Made by a program: the position numbers and the translations under genes. Below, piece after piece: positions 1 to 8,314 of a DNA stretch of 40,736 bases (position 1 is its first letter; each line of letters starts with the position of its first letter). A model generated the notes under the pieces. That model had not been told where the DNA came from. It did not search any database and was given only the letters and a program-made list of their open reading frames with translations. The stretch covers positions 1 through 40,736 of the forward strand of contig NZ_NOVE01000030.1 in NCBI RefSeq assembly GCF_002265625.1, in the 5' to 3' direction. Source of the DNA: Prevotella sp. 885 (lineage in GTDB: Bacteria; Bacteroidota; Bacteroidia; Bacteroidales; Bacteroidaceae).

Positions 1-21
1 CCTATAATTACTATATAATTA

Positions 22-477
22 TTAAAAATTTCTATTATAATGAATCATTCCTTGTTTCCAATCTTGCGAACGACGAGTTTGGTAACTTACAATTGATGAT
101 ACTAGAAGTCCAGACAAACATACCACACCAGATACAGCACTGATAAATGCGATTATACGCCCATTACCAGAAGATGAAGGTAAGTTTCCAGGATCAGCAA
201 ATTGACTAATAATAGCCCACCAGTGTTCAACTACAGTGGTTCCATCATTACTCCAATGAACAATATTATTGCTATCAAATAGTTCACCAAATAAGCATAG
301 TGTAAGTACAAAGCAAATAATAAAAACAGACATAAAGACAATCAACATGAATGGCTTATTGCCATACATGAGACGGTCTTTCTCTACAGGTCGTGAAAAC
401 CAATAAAAAGCAATTAATAATAATCCAAATGCTCCGAGAATTTCAAACATCAAAGGTATGTGTTCAAGCAAATACAT
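22..477 (-). CDS. small three-TM membrane protein, possible channel-like pore
   Basis: A 151-residue protein with about three hydrophobic segments: near residues 8-27, 43-66 and 107-130. Between the second and third lies a loop carrying FADPGN followed by a Ser/Gly-rich stretch. That layout loosely recalls the pore-loop half of CASTOR/Pollux-type or two-TM potassium channels, but no clear selectivity filter is visible, so the function is unassigned. It is the last gene of the long minus-strand train seen in this window and ends 24 nt from the window edge. It starts immediately next to the GNAT gene (stop at 464) with a 14-nt overlap, which supports co-transcription. It could be an N-terminal fragment of a longer channel with a lost RCK domain. 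Confidence 0.6.
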   Translation of the reverse strand: MYLLEHIPLMFEILGAFGLLLIAFYWFSRPVEKDRLMYGNKPFMLIVFMSVFIICFVLTLCLFGELFDSNNIVHWSNDGTTVVEHWWAIISQFADPGNLPSSSGNGRIIAFISAVSGVVCLSGLLVSSIVSYQTRRSQDWKQGMIHYNRNF

Positions 478-1006
478 ATCTCATTCTTTTATAATCATGA
501 CCAAAAAACGCCATTTCCCCATACTGTTCAAATCCAATAGATTTGTAATAGGCTTCAAGTCTTGGTTTATGAACATCCACCAAGAGGGTGGAGTACATAC
601 ATCCCAAATCTTTCCCTTTTTCTACTGCATACATCAGAAGCATTTTGCCTATGCTATAGCCTCTATATTCTGGTAGAATAGCCATAGAGTCAAGATAAAA
701 TTCACCGTCTACAGTCTCTGCTTCTATTGTCTTTAGATATTTAGAATCCATATCATCCCACAATTGAAGCCACGACTTGTTCCTCAGTTCTTTGTAGCGG
801 CTACCCTCGTATGCTATCAAGCAACCAACGGTCTTTCCGTCGACAGTTGCAACTATTGAATTACGCCATGAGTAGATGGTGTCTTCTTCCGAGCAAGACT
901 TTATGAATTTGGCCATATCATCACAGTTCATGTCCAATGCTGTCAACACTGTCCAAGCGACTATCTCAACATCTTCTTTCTTTGCGTCTCTTATTTCGAT
1001 GTTCAT
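464..1006 (-). CDS. GNAT-family N-acetyltransferase
   Basis: A 180-residue single-domain GNAT protein. The N-terminus (MNIEIRDAKKEDVEIV) is the usual beta1-alpha1 entry. The acetyl-CoA-binding part is near residues 108-125: DSMAILPEYRGYSIGKMLL, matching the Q/RxxGxG/A pattern as RGYSIG. This is followed by a helix and DVHKPRLEAYYKSIGFEQYGE, the typical C-terminal signature. The substrate cannot be read from sequence. It is the second acetyltransferase domain in this gene train (the other is fused to the radical SAM protein), so it could modify a protein or peptide of the system, which is inference. It is separated from the upstream DUF1232-like gene by 25 nt and overlaps the downstream membrane gene. 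Confidence 0.8.
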   Translation of the reverse strand: MNIEIRDAKKEDVEIVAWTVLTALDMNCDDMAKFIKSCSEEDTIYSWRNSIVATVDGKTVGCLIAYEGSRYKELRNKSWLQLWDDMDSKYLKTIEAETVDGEFYLDSMAILPEYRGYSIGKMLLMYAVEKGKDLGCMYSTLLVDVHKPRLEAYYKSIGFEQYGEMAFFGHDYKRMRYVFA

Positions 1007-1031
1007 TCAATATCCTCCTTGATTAATAGTG

Positions 1032-1565
1032 TCAGTCGATGACAACATCATCGTCATCGTTCCAAATAGGTTTCTGAGGCTTCTGAGATGACTGGTTATA
1101 GTAACCGCTATCACCCATGGGCTTGTAGCCTTGCGGCTGTTGCTCTACATGAATAGGTTGGGAGGTATAGCCACAGAATTGATTGCTGTTATTTTCTGGA
1201 ATATCAGCAGTTTCAGACTGTGTCGCAGTTCCAAACCAATTTGAGAGAATATTATTCACCTGATGCTCAATTTCAGGAGTTACAGACGACTTTACTCTGT
1301 TGTAGGCAAATGCCAAGGTAACGCCGTTGTCCAGAAATCCGAGGAATCCATACTTGTCGCGAGGAAGTGCATCTTCCGGCAGAAGCTGATAGCCGAGGGC
1401 TGCCACGATAAGCGTTTTGTTTATCATACCTGTATTGGGACTCTTCAATACGTAGAAGAGTTCCAGCATGGTGCGTGTCACTTCTATGCCGACTTTAGCG
1501 GCATTCTCTTGAATGGCATTCCAGATATTTTCTGTACCGCCAAATATCTTTAATATCTCGTCCAT
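1032..1565 (-). CDS. YkvA/DUF1232-like protein with disordered Q/N-rich tail
   Basis: A 177-residue protein. Residues about 35-80 (LFYVLKSPNTGMINKTLI, then ALGYQLLPEDALPRDKYGFLGFLDN) match the YkvA/DUF1232 pattern: a helix, a short loop, ALGY, a P-D-like turn, then G-(Y/F)-L-D. In the family this segment packs against or enters the membrane; its biochemical role is not established. Residues about 115-177 are low-complexity, rich in Q, N, P and S, and end in an acidic DDDDVVID. The gene starts 4 nt after the stop of the AAA ATPase gene. It may be an adaptor of that ATPase, but only gene order supports this. Confidence 0.65.
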   Translation of the reverse strand: MDEILKIFGGTENIWNAIQENAAKVGIEVTRTMLELFYVLKSPNTGMINKTLIVAALGYQLLPEDALPRDKYGFLGFLDNGVTLAFAYNRVKSSVTPEIEHQVNNILSNWFGTATQSETADIPENNSNQFCGYTSQPIHVEQQPQGYKPMGDSGYYNQSSQKPQKPIWNDDDDVVID

Positions 1566-1569
1566 ATTA

Positions 1570-2640
1570 CTATTTCAATTTATTTACGTCATCAATTGTA
1601 ATAATCATCAAGTCATCATTAGAGATGTTACTTAGCATTGCTAATCTATCAGCCTGATACTGCACAATTTTCTCAAAGGTGTTTCGGATGAAACGGGCAT
1701 TGCCGAAGTTCTCGTCCTTCGTCATCACCTTTGTGCGTATATACTCGCTTATCCACTCAAAGGCATCGCGCTTTATCTTATAGTGCGACTTCTTCAAATG
1801 GCTGCGAAGAATCTGCACCAGTTCATCTGCGTTGTAGTCTTCAAACTGAATGTATCTGTTGAAACGCGACTGCAGACCAGGGTTGCTGTCAATGAACTCC
1901 TTTATCTCATTAGTGTAACCTGCAAGAATTACCACCAAGCGATCTCTGTTGTCCTCCATACGCTTGAGCAAAGTGGCAATGGCCTCTGCTCCGTAATCAC
2001 TTCCTTCTCCAACAAGGGTGTAAGCTTCGTCAATGAAGAGTACACCATCCATAGCTTCATCAATCTTAGCATTAGTCTTGGGTGCAGTCTGTCCCACATA
2101 CTCAGCCACAAGACCAGAACGGTCGGTCTCTATGAGATGCCCCTTCTTTAATATGCCAATCTCTTTATAGATACCTGCTACGATGCGGGCAACAGTCGTC
2201 TTACCTGTACCCGGATTGCCCGTAAATACCATATGGTAACTCATATTGGTATTCGGTAGTCCTTTCTCGACACGCATCTTTTGTATTTTTATCAGATTGC
2301 GGAGAGACTCCAGTTCTTGCTTTACAGAGTCAAGGCCTATCAGCCCATTCAATTCGGCCATATAGTCATGATTGTCCGCAACAGGAACATTACCAGGTTG
2401 GGTATCCTGCCTATCTTGATGTTGCCCGTTAGGATTGAACGGCTGACTCAACATTTCGTTAAGCAAATCGCGTGCATAGAGACAATTGCATTGGGCGGCA
2501 TTCCTCAGCCACCCAATAGCATTCTCCCTATTCGCCTGTATATATTTCCCTTCGAGGAACAACTGACCGACGAGTGCCTGTGCAGTCACATCGCCCTGTC
2601 GTGCTCTATCGAATAACTGTTCTATCGCTTCTCTTGTCAT
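1570..2640 (-). CDS. Sel1-repeat/CbbX-like AAA+ ATPase
   Basis: A 356-residue protein. Residues 1-65 look like one to two Sel1-type repeats (ARQGDVTAQALVGQLFLEGKY, then AIGWLRNAAQ). A linker leads to a CbbX/SpoVK-type AAA+ module. Walker A is GNPGTGKTT (141-149), Walker B is LFIDEA (201-206), the sensor region is VVILAGYTNEI, and an arginine-finger-like stretch is NPGLQSRFNRYI. Family members are hexameric remodelling ATPases such as the Rubisco activase CbbX and SpoVK. Here the partner is unlikely to be Rubisco; proteins of the same gene train are more plausible substrates. It lies 21 nt after the two-TM protein gene and 4 nt before the DUF1232-like gene. The family call is secure, the target unknown. 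Confidence 0.88.
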   Translation of the reverse strand: MTREAIEQLFDRARQGDVTAQALVGQLFLEGKYIQANRENAIGWLRNAAQCNCLYARDLLNEMLSQPFNPNGQHQDRQDTQPGNVPVADNHDYMAELNGLIGLDSVKQELESLRNLIKIQKMRVEKGLPNTNMSYHMVFTGNPGTGKTTVARIVAGIYKEIGILKKGHLIETDRSGLVAEYVGQTAPKTNAKIDEAMDGVLFIDEAYTLVGEGSDYGAEAIATLLKRMEDNRDRLVVILAGYTNEIKEFIDSNPGLQSRFNRYIQFEDYNADELVQILRSHLKKSHYKIKRDAFEWISEYIRTKVMTKDENFGNARFIRNTFEKIVQYQADRLAMLSNISNDDLMIITIDDVNKLK

Positions 2641-2661
2641 GATAGTGGCTCCTTTATTATG

Positions 2662-3417
2662 CTAAGTTTTAGAACTAATTTGAGGATTTATGATTTCCCT
2701 AACAAGTATATCCCCATTCTTGTCGTTTATAATGAATATTCTGCTTATTTTGAAACTCGTATCTGCTAAATACGTTTCTAGCTCTTTTATGCCTGTCACC
2801 AGGCTGCGCTCTACTCCTGTTCTTGAAAGAGTGTCTATAACGACTTTTTCTTTCTTGTCAAATAGATAACTGACAACCATTCTCCTTCTCAAATATTTTT
2901 CTTCGACATATTTAATCCAATTCTTAATGTATATAAGTAATCGCCATCCTGATTTATCAATTAGTAAGACATCATAATTAACAGGAGTATTAAGCTCTAT
3001 CAGTCGGTTGTGGTTATTGGCAACACTCATGTTTTTTAGCTCCATGAAGGTCTTGTTACTAAAACTAAGTTCAAATACCCTTACATTGGCTATATCATCA
3101 GATACTAACTGATAGAATACATACCACCCCATTATCATAAAGGCAGCAACTAAGAACAACAACATAGGATTTTGTGTTATTGACGCAAGGATAAGCAAAA
3201 AGAAAGCACCTATGCTAAATAGAATCGCTCTTGTCCTAATTTTCATTAGTCTATTGTATGTATCATATTTTGACAACTCCTTTAGAAATGGTAATTTGTC
3301 ATAATATGAAGGCGATGTACTTTCGCATAGAAAATGCAGCGTCAAATCTTCACTTTGGTCATATGACATAAACCTCTCCATAGAAGGGCAAGCTTTGCAT
3401 TTAAATAATTTATCCAT
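2662..3417 (-). CDS. two-TM membrane protein of unknown function
   Basis: A 251-residue protein I do not recognise. An N-terminal soluble part with a possible metal or redox pair (CKAC at residues 7-10) precedes two adjacent transmembrane helices at about 64-85 and 87-107. A cytoplasmic domain of about 140 residues follows, with alternating beta strands (YDVLLIDKSGWRLLIYI...FIINDKNGDILV). The strand pattern weakly recalls nuclease-fold membrane proteins of the restriction-endonuclease type, but no convincing catalytic D-ExK set is visible, so I do not claim it. It begins 3 nt after the stop of the glycine-zipper protein gene, so the two are very probably co-translated and could form one membrane complex. 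Confidence 0.6.
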   Translation of the reverse strand: MDKLFKCKACPSMERFMSYDQSEDLTLHFLCESTSPSYYDKLPFLKELSKYDTYNRLMKIRTRAILFSIGAFFLLILASITQNPMLLFLVAAFMIMGWYVFYQLVSDDIANVRVFELSFSNKTFMELKNMSVANNHNRLIELNTPVNYDVLLIDKSGWRLLIYIKNWIKYVEEKYLRRRMVVSYLFDKKEKVVIDTLSRTGVERSLVTGIKELETYLADTSFKISRIFIINDKNGDILVREIINPQISSKT

Positions 3418-3420
3418 GGT

Positions 3421-5460
3421 CTATAACGTTTTAGCTTCGTCCTCAACTTGTTTCTTAATATGCTCAGCTTTATCTACTTCATCTTCTATGCGTTTTTTTT
3501 CAGAATCGATATTCTCCACATAAGTTTCTATTTGGCCATTGGATTCTTTCATAACCTTATAGATGGAGCCTTTGTACTCTGTATAAATCTTATTGTACCA
3601 AAAGGCCTGAAGTGATTTAAAAACTGCGATTGACTTTACAATAGAAGATAAGCATATCTCATTCATTAAAGCTGAATTACACCTATAATCTTCTTCCATA
3701 TTGTTGCCAATATATTTTTGAGATGACAACAACAATCCTAAACTCTCTTTGGGATACATTTTAATCTGTTGGTTTGATGGAATGTATTGCTCTAATACTT
3801 GTGCATGTTTCCTTTGCGTCTCATCGCCCTTCTTTAAGTCGCTTATTAATTGTGCTATATAATCTCTGAGGATAATAACCGTCGCAAATAGCATCGTGTC
3901 CTCTGAATAACATTCAAAAGGATCATCATCTTTGATACTTTGGAAAAATTCATTCTCTCTATACGCAATAGCTGATATATTTGCAGTTGTTTCTTCTTGG
4001 TAACGCTGGATATTTTCTTGAGCTAATTTTGCTGTATCTTGAATGACTTGTATCTGTTTTGATAATTCATCTTGTAGACGTTTTAGTTCTGCTGTATTTA
4101 TCGAATGTGCACCTTTCTTTCCTAGCCATCCACCAATCATAGCACCAATCATGGTACCAACGCCCGGAAATACCAATGTTCCCAAAGCACTGCCAAGATA
4201 AGCTCCACCTGCCGTCATTCCAATTTTGGTTGCCGACTTTTCAAATGCACTTTCCATATTAATATCATCATCACTGAAGTATTTAGAACCTAGTTTAAAG
4301 GTTTCAATAGCGGTGGTAATTAAAGGGAAGTGGGCATCACAATTAAAATCAGGATTCCAAATATCTATATCTACGTCAGTAGGCATAGATGATGCTATAT
4401 CGTCTATGTGTTCAGAAAAATGTTCTACAAAATTATGATTGATTTCATCCAGTTTATCTGAATCAAAGAAGGTTTCTACGCTTCCCTTCCCAGTGTCAGA
4501 TGCTAAATGTTTGAGTACAGTTCCCAACTTATCATACTCTCCATGTGCATGTGATAAATCAAATCTAAATTTTGCCCCATGGAAATCTGAGTATATGTAG
4601 TGTTTGATGTTGTCTAGTAATGTATGGGTGGTTTCTTGATCATGGTGTGACAAATAATCAGCAAATGATTCTTTGCTACCCAGAAGGATATCCTTTAAAT
4701 CAACAACATAATCTACTCCATCCTTAGCTAATCCCTGTAAATTATCAATGATTTTATCGCCGAAGTCATATAAACCACTTTTATCCGCAATCGCCAACGC
4801 AAACTGTTCAAGTGAAGCCAACGATGCATGAGATTTTGGCATATCTGACAATTCCTTCAAGTAGTCAACAAATGGAGTTTTATTTGTCTCTGAAGGTTCT
4901 TGAGGCACAGGAATACTCAACTCTCTAAGATCTTCCATTTGCATATGATGCAGAGAAACAATTTCAGAGTATGATTTCGTGGCCTCATAAATACAATTTG
5001 CCTCAGCAGAAAGATTCTGCTTTTCAAATTTAGGAGCTTTTATGTCTTCTTGGGAATAATTTTTTGTAAACAAGAATCCCTTGATAATCAGATAATTCAT
5101 CAACAAGTAAGCTAACACTATAACGGCTGTGCATAGTTTAACCAAAAGAGTACTGCCCTGTATTCTGTCAAAGCTAATAATATGGTATCCCAAAATAGCA
5201 ATAGATAATACTGAATATTGTATAGCTAACAGATAAATCGCCCCTCTGGAAATTTCATATCCGATTTTCTTCTCTATATCAAATAGATTCTTTGGAATTT
5301 GATCTAGGATAAACAACGTTATTGGCGTAAACCATATTAGTAAAAGACTAATGGTTAACGCCACACGATTCATAAATGCTCCAATACAAACAAATGGCAG
5401 CAAACAGATAAATAGCAGCCATCCTTTATTGATTCTATCTACTATTGCATTTTCAAACAT
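3421..5460 (-). CDS. large membrane protein with glycine zipper
   Basis: A 679-residue protein without a recognised family. Hydrophobic helices in the first about 130 residues form roughly four TM segments. A long charged helical region rich in His and Asp follows (about 150-400). Then comes a glycine-zipper stretch near residues 412-450, with repeated GxxxG spacing (GGAYLGSALG, GVGTMIGAMIGGWLG). The C-terminal third is predicted coiled coil (KRLQDELSKQIQVIQ... and a K/E-rich end). Glycine zippers of this kind insert in or permeabilise membranes, or pack oligomeric pores. With a dynamin-like GTPase in the same train, a membrane-remodelling or pore-forming effector is an attractive inference, not a demonstrated one. 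The start overlaps the end of the DA1-like peptidase gene by 8 nt. Confidence 0.65.
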   Translation of the reverse strand: MFENAIVDRINKGWLLFICLLPFVCIGAFMNRVALTISLLLIWFTPITLFILDQIPKNLFDIEKKIGYEISRGAIYLLAIQYSVLSIAILGYHIISFDRIQGSTLLVKLCTAVIVLAYLLMNYLIIKGFLFTKNYSQEDIKAPKFEKQNLSAEANCIYEATKSYSEIVSLHHMQMEDLRELSIPVPQEPSETNKTPFVDYLKELSDMPKSHASLASLEQFALAIADKSGLYDFGDKIIDNLQGLAKDGVDYVVDLKDILLGSKESFADYLSHHDQETTHTLLDNIKHYIYSDFHGAKFRFDLSHAHGEYDKLGTVLKHLASDTGKGSVETFFDSDKLDEINHNFVEHFSEHIDDIASSMPTDVDIDIWNPDFNCDAHFPLITTAIETFKLGSKYFSDDDINMESAFEKSATKIGMTAGGAYLGSALGTLVFPGVGTMIGAMIGGWLGKKGAHSINTAELKRLQDELSKQIQVIQDTAKLAQENIQRYQEETTANISAIAYRENEFFQSIKDDDPFECYSEDTMLFATVIILRDYIAQLISDLKKGDETQRKHAQVLEQYIPSNQQIKMYPKESLGLLLSSQKYIGNNMEEDYRCNSALMNEICLSSIVKSIAVFKSLQAFWYNKIYTEYKGSIYKVMKESNGQIETYVENIDSEKKRIEDEVDKAEHIKKQVEDEAKTL

Positions 5461-6268
5461 ATTTCTTCAAAAGGTCAAGTCTTGCTTCACGTATAAGTTG
5501 ATACCAACCCACAATATTTTTTCGTTCCAGTATTTTTTTAAATGCGACACCATACATCGGATCGTCATTGTCTCTTTCGTTTTTAAGTTTATAGCGACAC
5601 AATCTCATGATTTCTACAGCTTGTTCTCTTTTATCTAAGCTTGTGGAATGTTCATATAGATATTTTGCCTCTTCATATCGTTTTTTCATAACTATGTATG
5701 TGCCTAGCTGTGCAAATCCTTCGCTACGAGTCTTTCTATTTATGTCGTCATCATATCCGTTACTGTCCGCTATATTCTGCTGCAATTGCCATCCATGAAT
5801 TAGCTCATGGGCTAAAATGCCCTCAAAAATAATGTAGTGTAAATGTGATAGAACATACACATTCTGCTTGAAGCCTGTTCGCCCATTTTGGTTCCATACC
5901 TGAGAATATCCCGTATGTAAACCTACTGCATCGACTTCTGAATACAGCTTCTGCATTTGTCCCTTGCTAATTATTTCTATCTTTATGTGGTCTCTTTGAA
6001 TATCATTAAAGCCCTTATCGTATAATAACTTGTAAACGAAATCAATATGGGATTGCATATTGTCTGGAGAGACCTCCTGTCTCAAACAATTACTGCAGAC
6101 ATATCTGTCATGTTCTACCTGTCTTCCATCTCTATCAACAAAGCCAAAGCAACAGCAACAAAAATTTATGTATTCGTAATGCTCTAAACACACTTTATTA
6201 TCATTCCAATCTCTATAGTATTTATAGCTAATTGGCTTGCCACAATGTATGCAAATATCCTTGTTCAT
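5453..6268 (-). CDS. LIM/zinc-knuckle DA1-like metallopeptidase
   Basis: About 271 residues. An upstream ATG exists at 6277, but the ATG at 6268 overlaps the kinase stop as ATGA, a typical translational coupling, so I prefer it. The N-terminus has a LIM-like series of zinc-ligand pairs (CIHCGK, CLEHY, CCCCF, CSNC). The C-terminal half has the zinc peptidase motif HELIHG at about 154-159, in the context EGILAHELIHGWQ. The third ligand candidate is about 26 residues on, in SEGFAQL. LIM plus HExxH plus EGF/C is the arrangement of plant DA1, a ubiquitin-activated peptidase, and its bacterial relatives. The protein lacks a signal peptide, so a cytoplasmic protease of the stress island is likely. 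Its substrate is unknown. Confidence 0.75.
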   Translation of the reverse strand: MNKDICIHCGKPISYKYYRDWNDNKVCLEHYEYINFCCCCFGFVDRDGRQVEHDRYVCSNCLRQEVSPDNMQSHIDFVYKLLYDKGFNDIQRDHIKIEIISKGQMQKLYSEVDAVGLHTGYSQVWNQNGRTGFKQNVYVLSHLHYIIFEGILAHELIHGWQLQQNIADSNGYDDDINRKTRSEGFAQLGTYIVMKKRYEEAKYLYEHSTSLDKREQAVEIMRLCRYKLKNERDNDDPMYGVAFKKILERKNIVGWYQLIREARLDLLKKYV

Positions 6269-7278
6269 ATTACACATTTCTTTAACGAGTTACACCAAAT
6301 GGAGATAGACGGGATGTCATCCAGACCTTTTGTGAAGGAATAATCAAGAAGCTCCTTAATCGTTGCGGGCAACTTGTCAAAGTTTGCATGAAGGTTAAAA
6401 TCCTGGATGGTCTTCAAAAACTTACCCTTCTCGCCTCTGAGATACAGATTTGCCTTTATCATAGATGACAATTTCTGGTATTGTTCTTTATCGTATGGGG
6501 GCAGATTGATTACATTACTATAAGGGTGAGTACCTGTTAAAATCATGTAAGCTGAGACTGCGAATGAAAATGCATCAAAATTTCTAGGCATATTAAAGAG
6601 TAACGCCTTTTTTTTATGAACATCTGTATGACAGAATTCAGGACTGTGAGCAGTCCCTATATACGTGTGTCCACAATGCGTGTACTGCATTGAATCTATA
6701 TCAACAATAGATACTTTACCATCCGCCGTACATAATATGTTTGAAGGTTTAATATCTCCAATAACAACATGTGCTTTCTTATGAAGTTCTGCTATTGTTT
6801 TTGCCCAGCAATACAAAAGCCTAAGTCTATTTTGAAGGCCAAGGTTGGAATTCAGTTCATATTTGTCATGCCATTCTATTTCATCTGGAAATCGGTTAGC
6901 TATTGTATCATTCACATAGTATGTACTCAGAATCTCCAAATTCCTGCTTCCACTAAAGGCCTCTTGCATTGCAAAACCATAAAATTCATATGTACGATTA
7001 TCATACACCAATCCGATAGGCCAGCAAAAACGTACATTGGGATCTGCTGACTGAACGGGATTGTTGAACATACAGCGGACTTTAGCCTTATTTCTTGCTG
7101 CCTTATGAGTAGAATGATACAATTTTAAGATAAAGGTGGAAATCTTTTCTTCCTCCTTATGCTCAAAACGATATATGACACCTTCACCTCCACGTGCAAT
7201 AGGGTCTTCGACAATCTTATGTCGTAGGATTGTTTTGTCCTTCAGTAGGACACATATGCTTTTCCCTCTGTAATCCAT
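6265..7278 (-). CDS. protein kinase of the TerY-P triad
   Basis: A 337-residue kinase-fold protein. The glycine-rich loop is at 30-33 (ARGGEGVIY) and the ATP-anchoring lysine is K52 (FILKLY). The catalytic loop is IGDIKPSN, with D175, K177 and N180. The metal-binding motif is DID (193-195) instead of DFG. The missing HR before D175 and the DID variant are typical of kinases found next to TerY-like VWA and PP2C proteins. The start codon lies 62 nt inside the PP2C gene; no later ATG would keep the glycine loop, so the overlap seems real. Stop and next start overlap as ATGA. Likely role: Ser/Thr phosphorylation opposed by the adjacent phosphatase. Targets are unknown; the VWA or membrane proteins of the train are candidates. 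Confidence 0.88.
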   Translation of the reverse strand: MDYRGKSICVLLKDKTILRHKIVEDPIARGGEGVIYRFEHKEEEKISTFILKLYHSTHKAARNKAKVRCMFNNPVQSADPNVRFCWPIGLVYDNRTYEFYGFAMQEAFSGSRNLEILSTYYVNDTIANRFPDEIEWHDKYELNSNLGLQNRLRLLYCWAKTIAELHKKAHVVIGDIKPSNILCTADGKVSIVDIDSMQYTHCGHTYIGTAHSPEFCHTDVHKKKALLFNMPRNFDAFSFAVSAYMILTGTHPYSNVINLPPYDKEQYQKLSSMIKANLYLRGEKGKFLKTIQDFNLHANFDKLPATIKELLDYSFTKGLDDIPSISIWCNSLKKCVI

Positions 7279-8302
7279 AATTGCAAATTAGCATTGTTCT
7301 GTCATCTTGCTCAGTTACACAAGCATCATTGGCAGAATTTAGTAAAGAACTGTATTTTTCCAGCTTTTCTTCCCCTGTTAGGTAGTCCAATTTCTCAAAC
7401 AGAGGATTCAAGAAACTTTCAAAAGGCTCATTTCTGTCTATATATTGACCTTTTTCTTCATTATATGCAACACATTTCCATGAGAAATTTTCGCATCCAT
7501 CAGTCATGAGAACAACCTTTGCAGGGATGGAATTGATGACTCTAGTCTCGGGGATATGTACACCACTCATCTTTGCAGCCGGTATCCTTGGTTTATCCCA
7601 TCTGTTCATCAGGAACACGGTAGAGTTAGCCTCTTCACCTTTATGTGGGATAATCAAGCTGTGCCAAATTCCATCATTGTCTTGAAATCCCATTCGACCA
7701 TCACCGATATGACCGACCAGCATCCCATTGGGAGACACTATCAGTACTTGAATCGTTGCATTAAAATCTTTTGAGGAAACAGGCTCGTCAAGAGTTTCAA
7801 TTTGCTCTTCTATCATACCCTTTATCCCTCTACAGATATTAGAGAATTCTATATACCAATCTATGTCCGAAGGCAAATCCTGCTGTAATTTCCATTGTGA
7901 TTTCTCTAATAGTTTCCGAATGGCTCTAACCATTAGGTTGCAGGTCATACGTGAACCTCGATGAGATTCCCTTGCCGAGCCTGCACCATCACTAATAATG
8001 AATACGTTCCAACCATCTCCAAGGTCTTCGTATATATGAAAATCTTGACAAGGAGTTTCTTTTTCCTTATGAGAACGCCCCAGAAGACTGATTCCTAAAA
8101 CCCATTTCGACGAACTTTCAACTTGGGTCTTTAGTGATACTGTTGGGACTTCTGTTTGGTTGACAGGTTTCTCTTCCTGGTTGTATTCTATAATCTCTTG
8201 CTGAAAATTACACTCCAAAGACTCTTCTTTCAGGCCTGTGATTTCCTCTTGATTACAAACATGGAGTTCATTAGTGTTATCTTTTACATGTAAACCGTCC
8301 AT
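7217..8302 (-). CDS. PP2C-family Ser/Thr phosphatase (TerY-P triad)
   Basis: A 361-residue protein. Residues 1-65 are an acidic, Q/E-rich, probably disordered extension. The PP2C catalytic domain follows. Metal-binding motifs are visible as IISDGAGSA (D105), GHIGDGRMGF (about 198-207), LMTDGCEN (about 266) and DDRTMLIC near the end. The first motif, with G-x-G-S-A after the aspartate, matches the short bacterial PP2C subfamily that accompanies TerY-like VWA proteins. It probably dephosphorylates substrates of the kinase encoded next, whose start lies inside this gene. The upstream VWA gene ends 12 nt before its start. The VWA-PP2C-kinase order matches the TerY-P triad described by comparative genomics. 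Confidence 0.9.
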   Translation of the reverse strand: MDGLHVKDNTNELHVCNQEEITGLKEESLECNFQQEIIEYNQEEKPVNQTEVPTVSLKTQVESSSKWVLGISLLGRSHKEKETPCQDFHIYEDLGDGWNVFIISDGAGSARESHRGSRMTCNLMVRAIRKLLEKSQWKLQQDLPSDIDWYIEFSNICRGIKGMIEEQIETLDEPVSSKDFNATIQVLIVSPNGMLVGHIGDGRMGFQDNDGIWHSLIIPHKGEEANSTVFLMNRWDKPRIPAAKMSGVHIPETRVINSIPAKVVLMTDGCENFSWKCVAYNEEKGQYIDRNEPFESFLNPLFEKLDYLTGEEKLEKYSSLLNSANDACVTEQDDRTMLICNYGLQREKHMCPTEGQNNPTT

Positions 8303-8314
8303 AGCTTATGTCAT

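Noticed and set aside
2662..3417. Two-TM protein considered as a restriction-endonuclease-like membrane nuclease
   Set aside because: The strand pattern is suggestive, but no convincing D-ExK catalytic set could be found.
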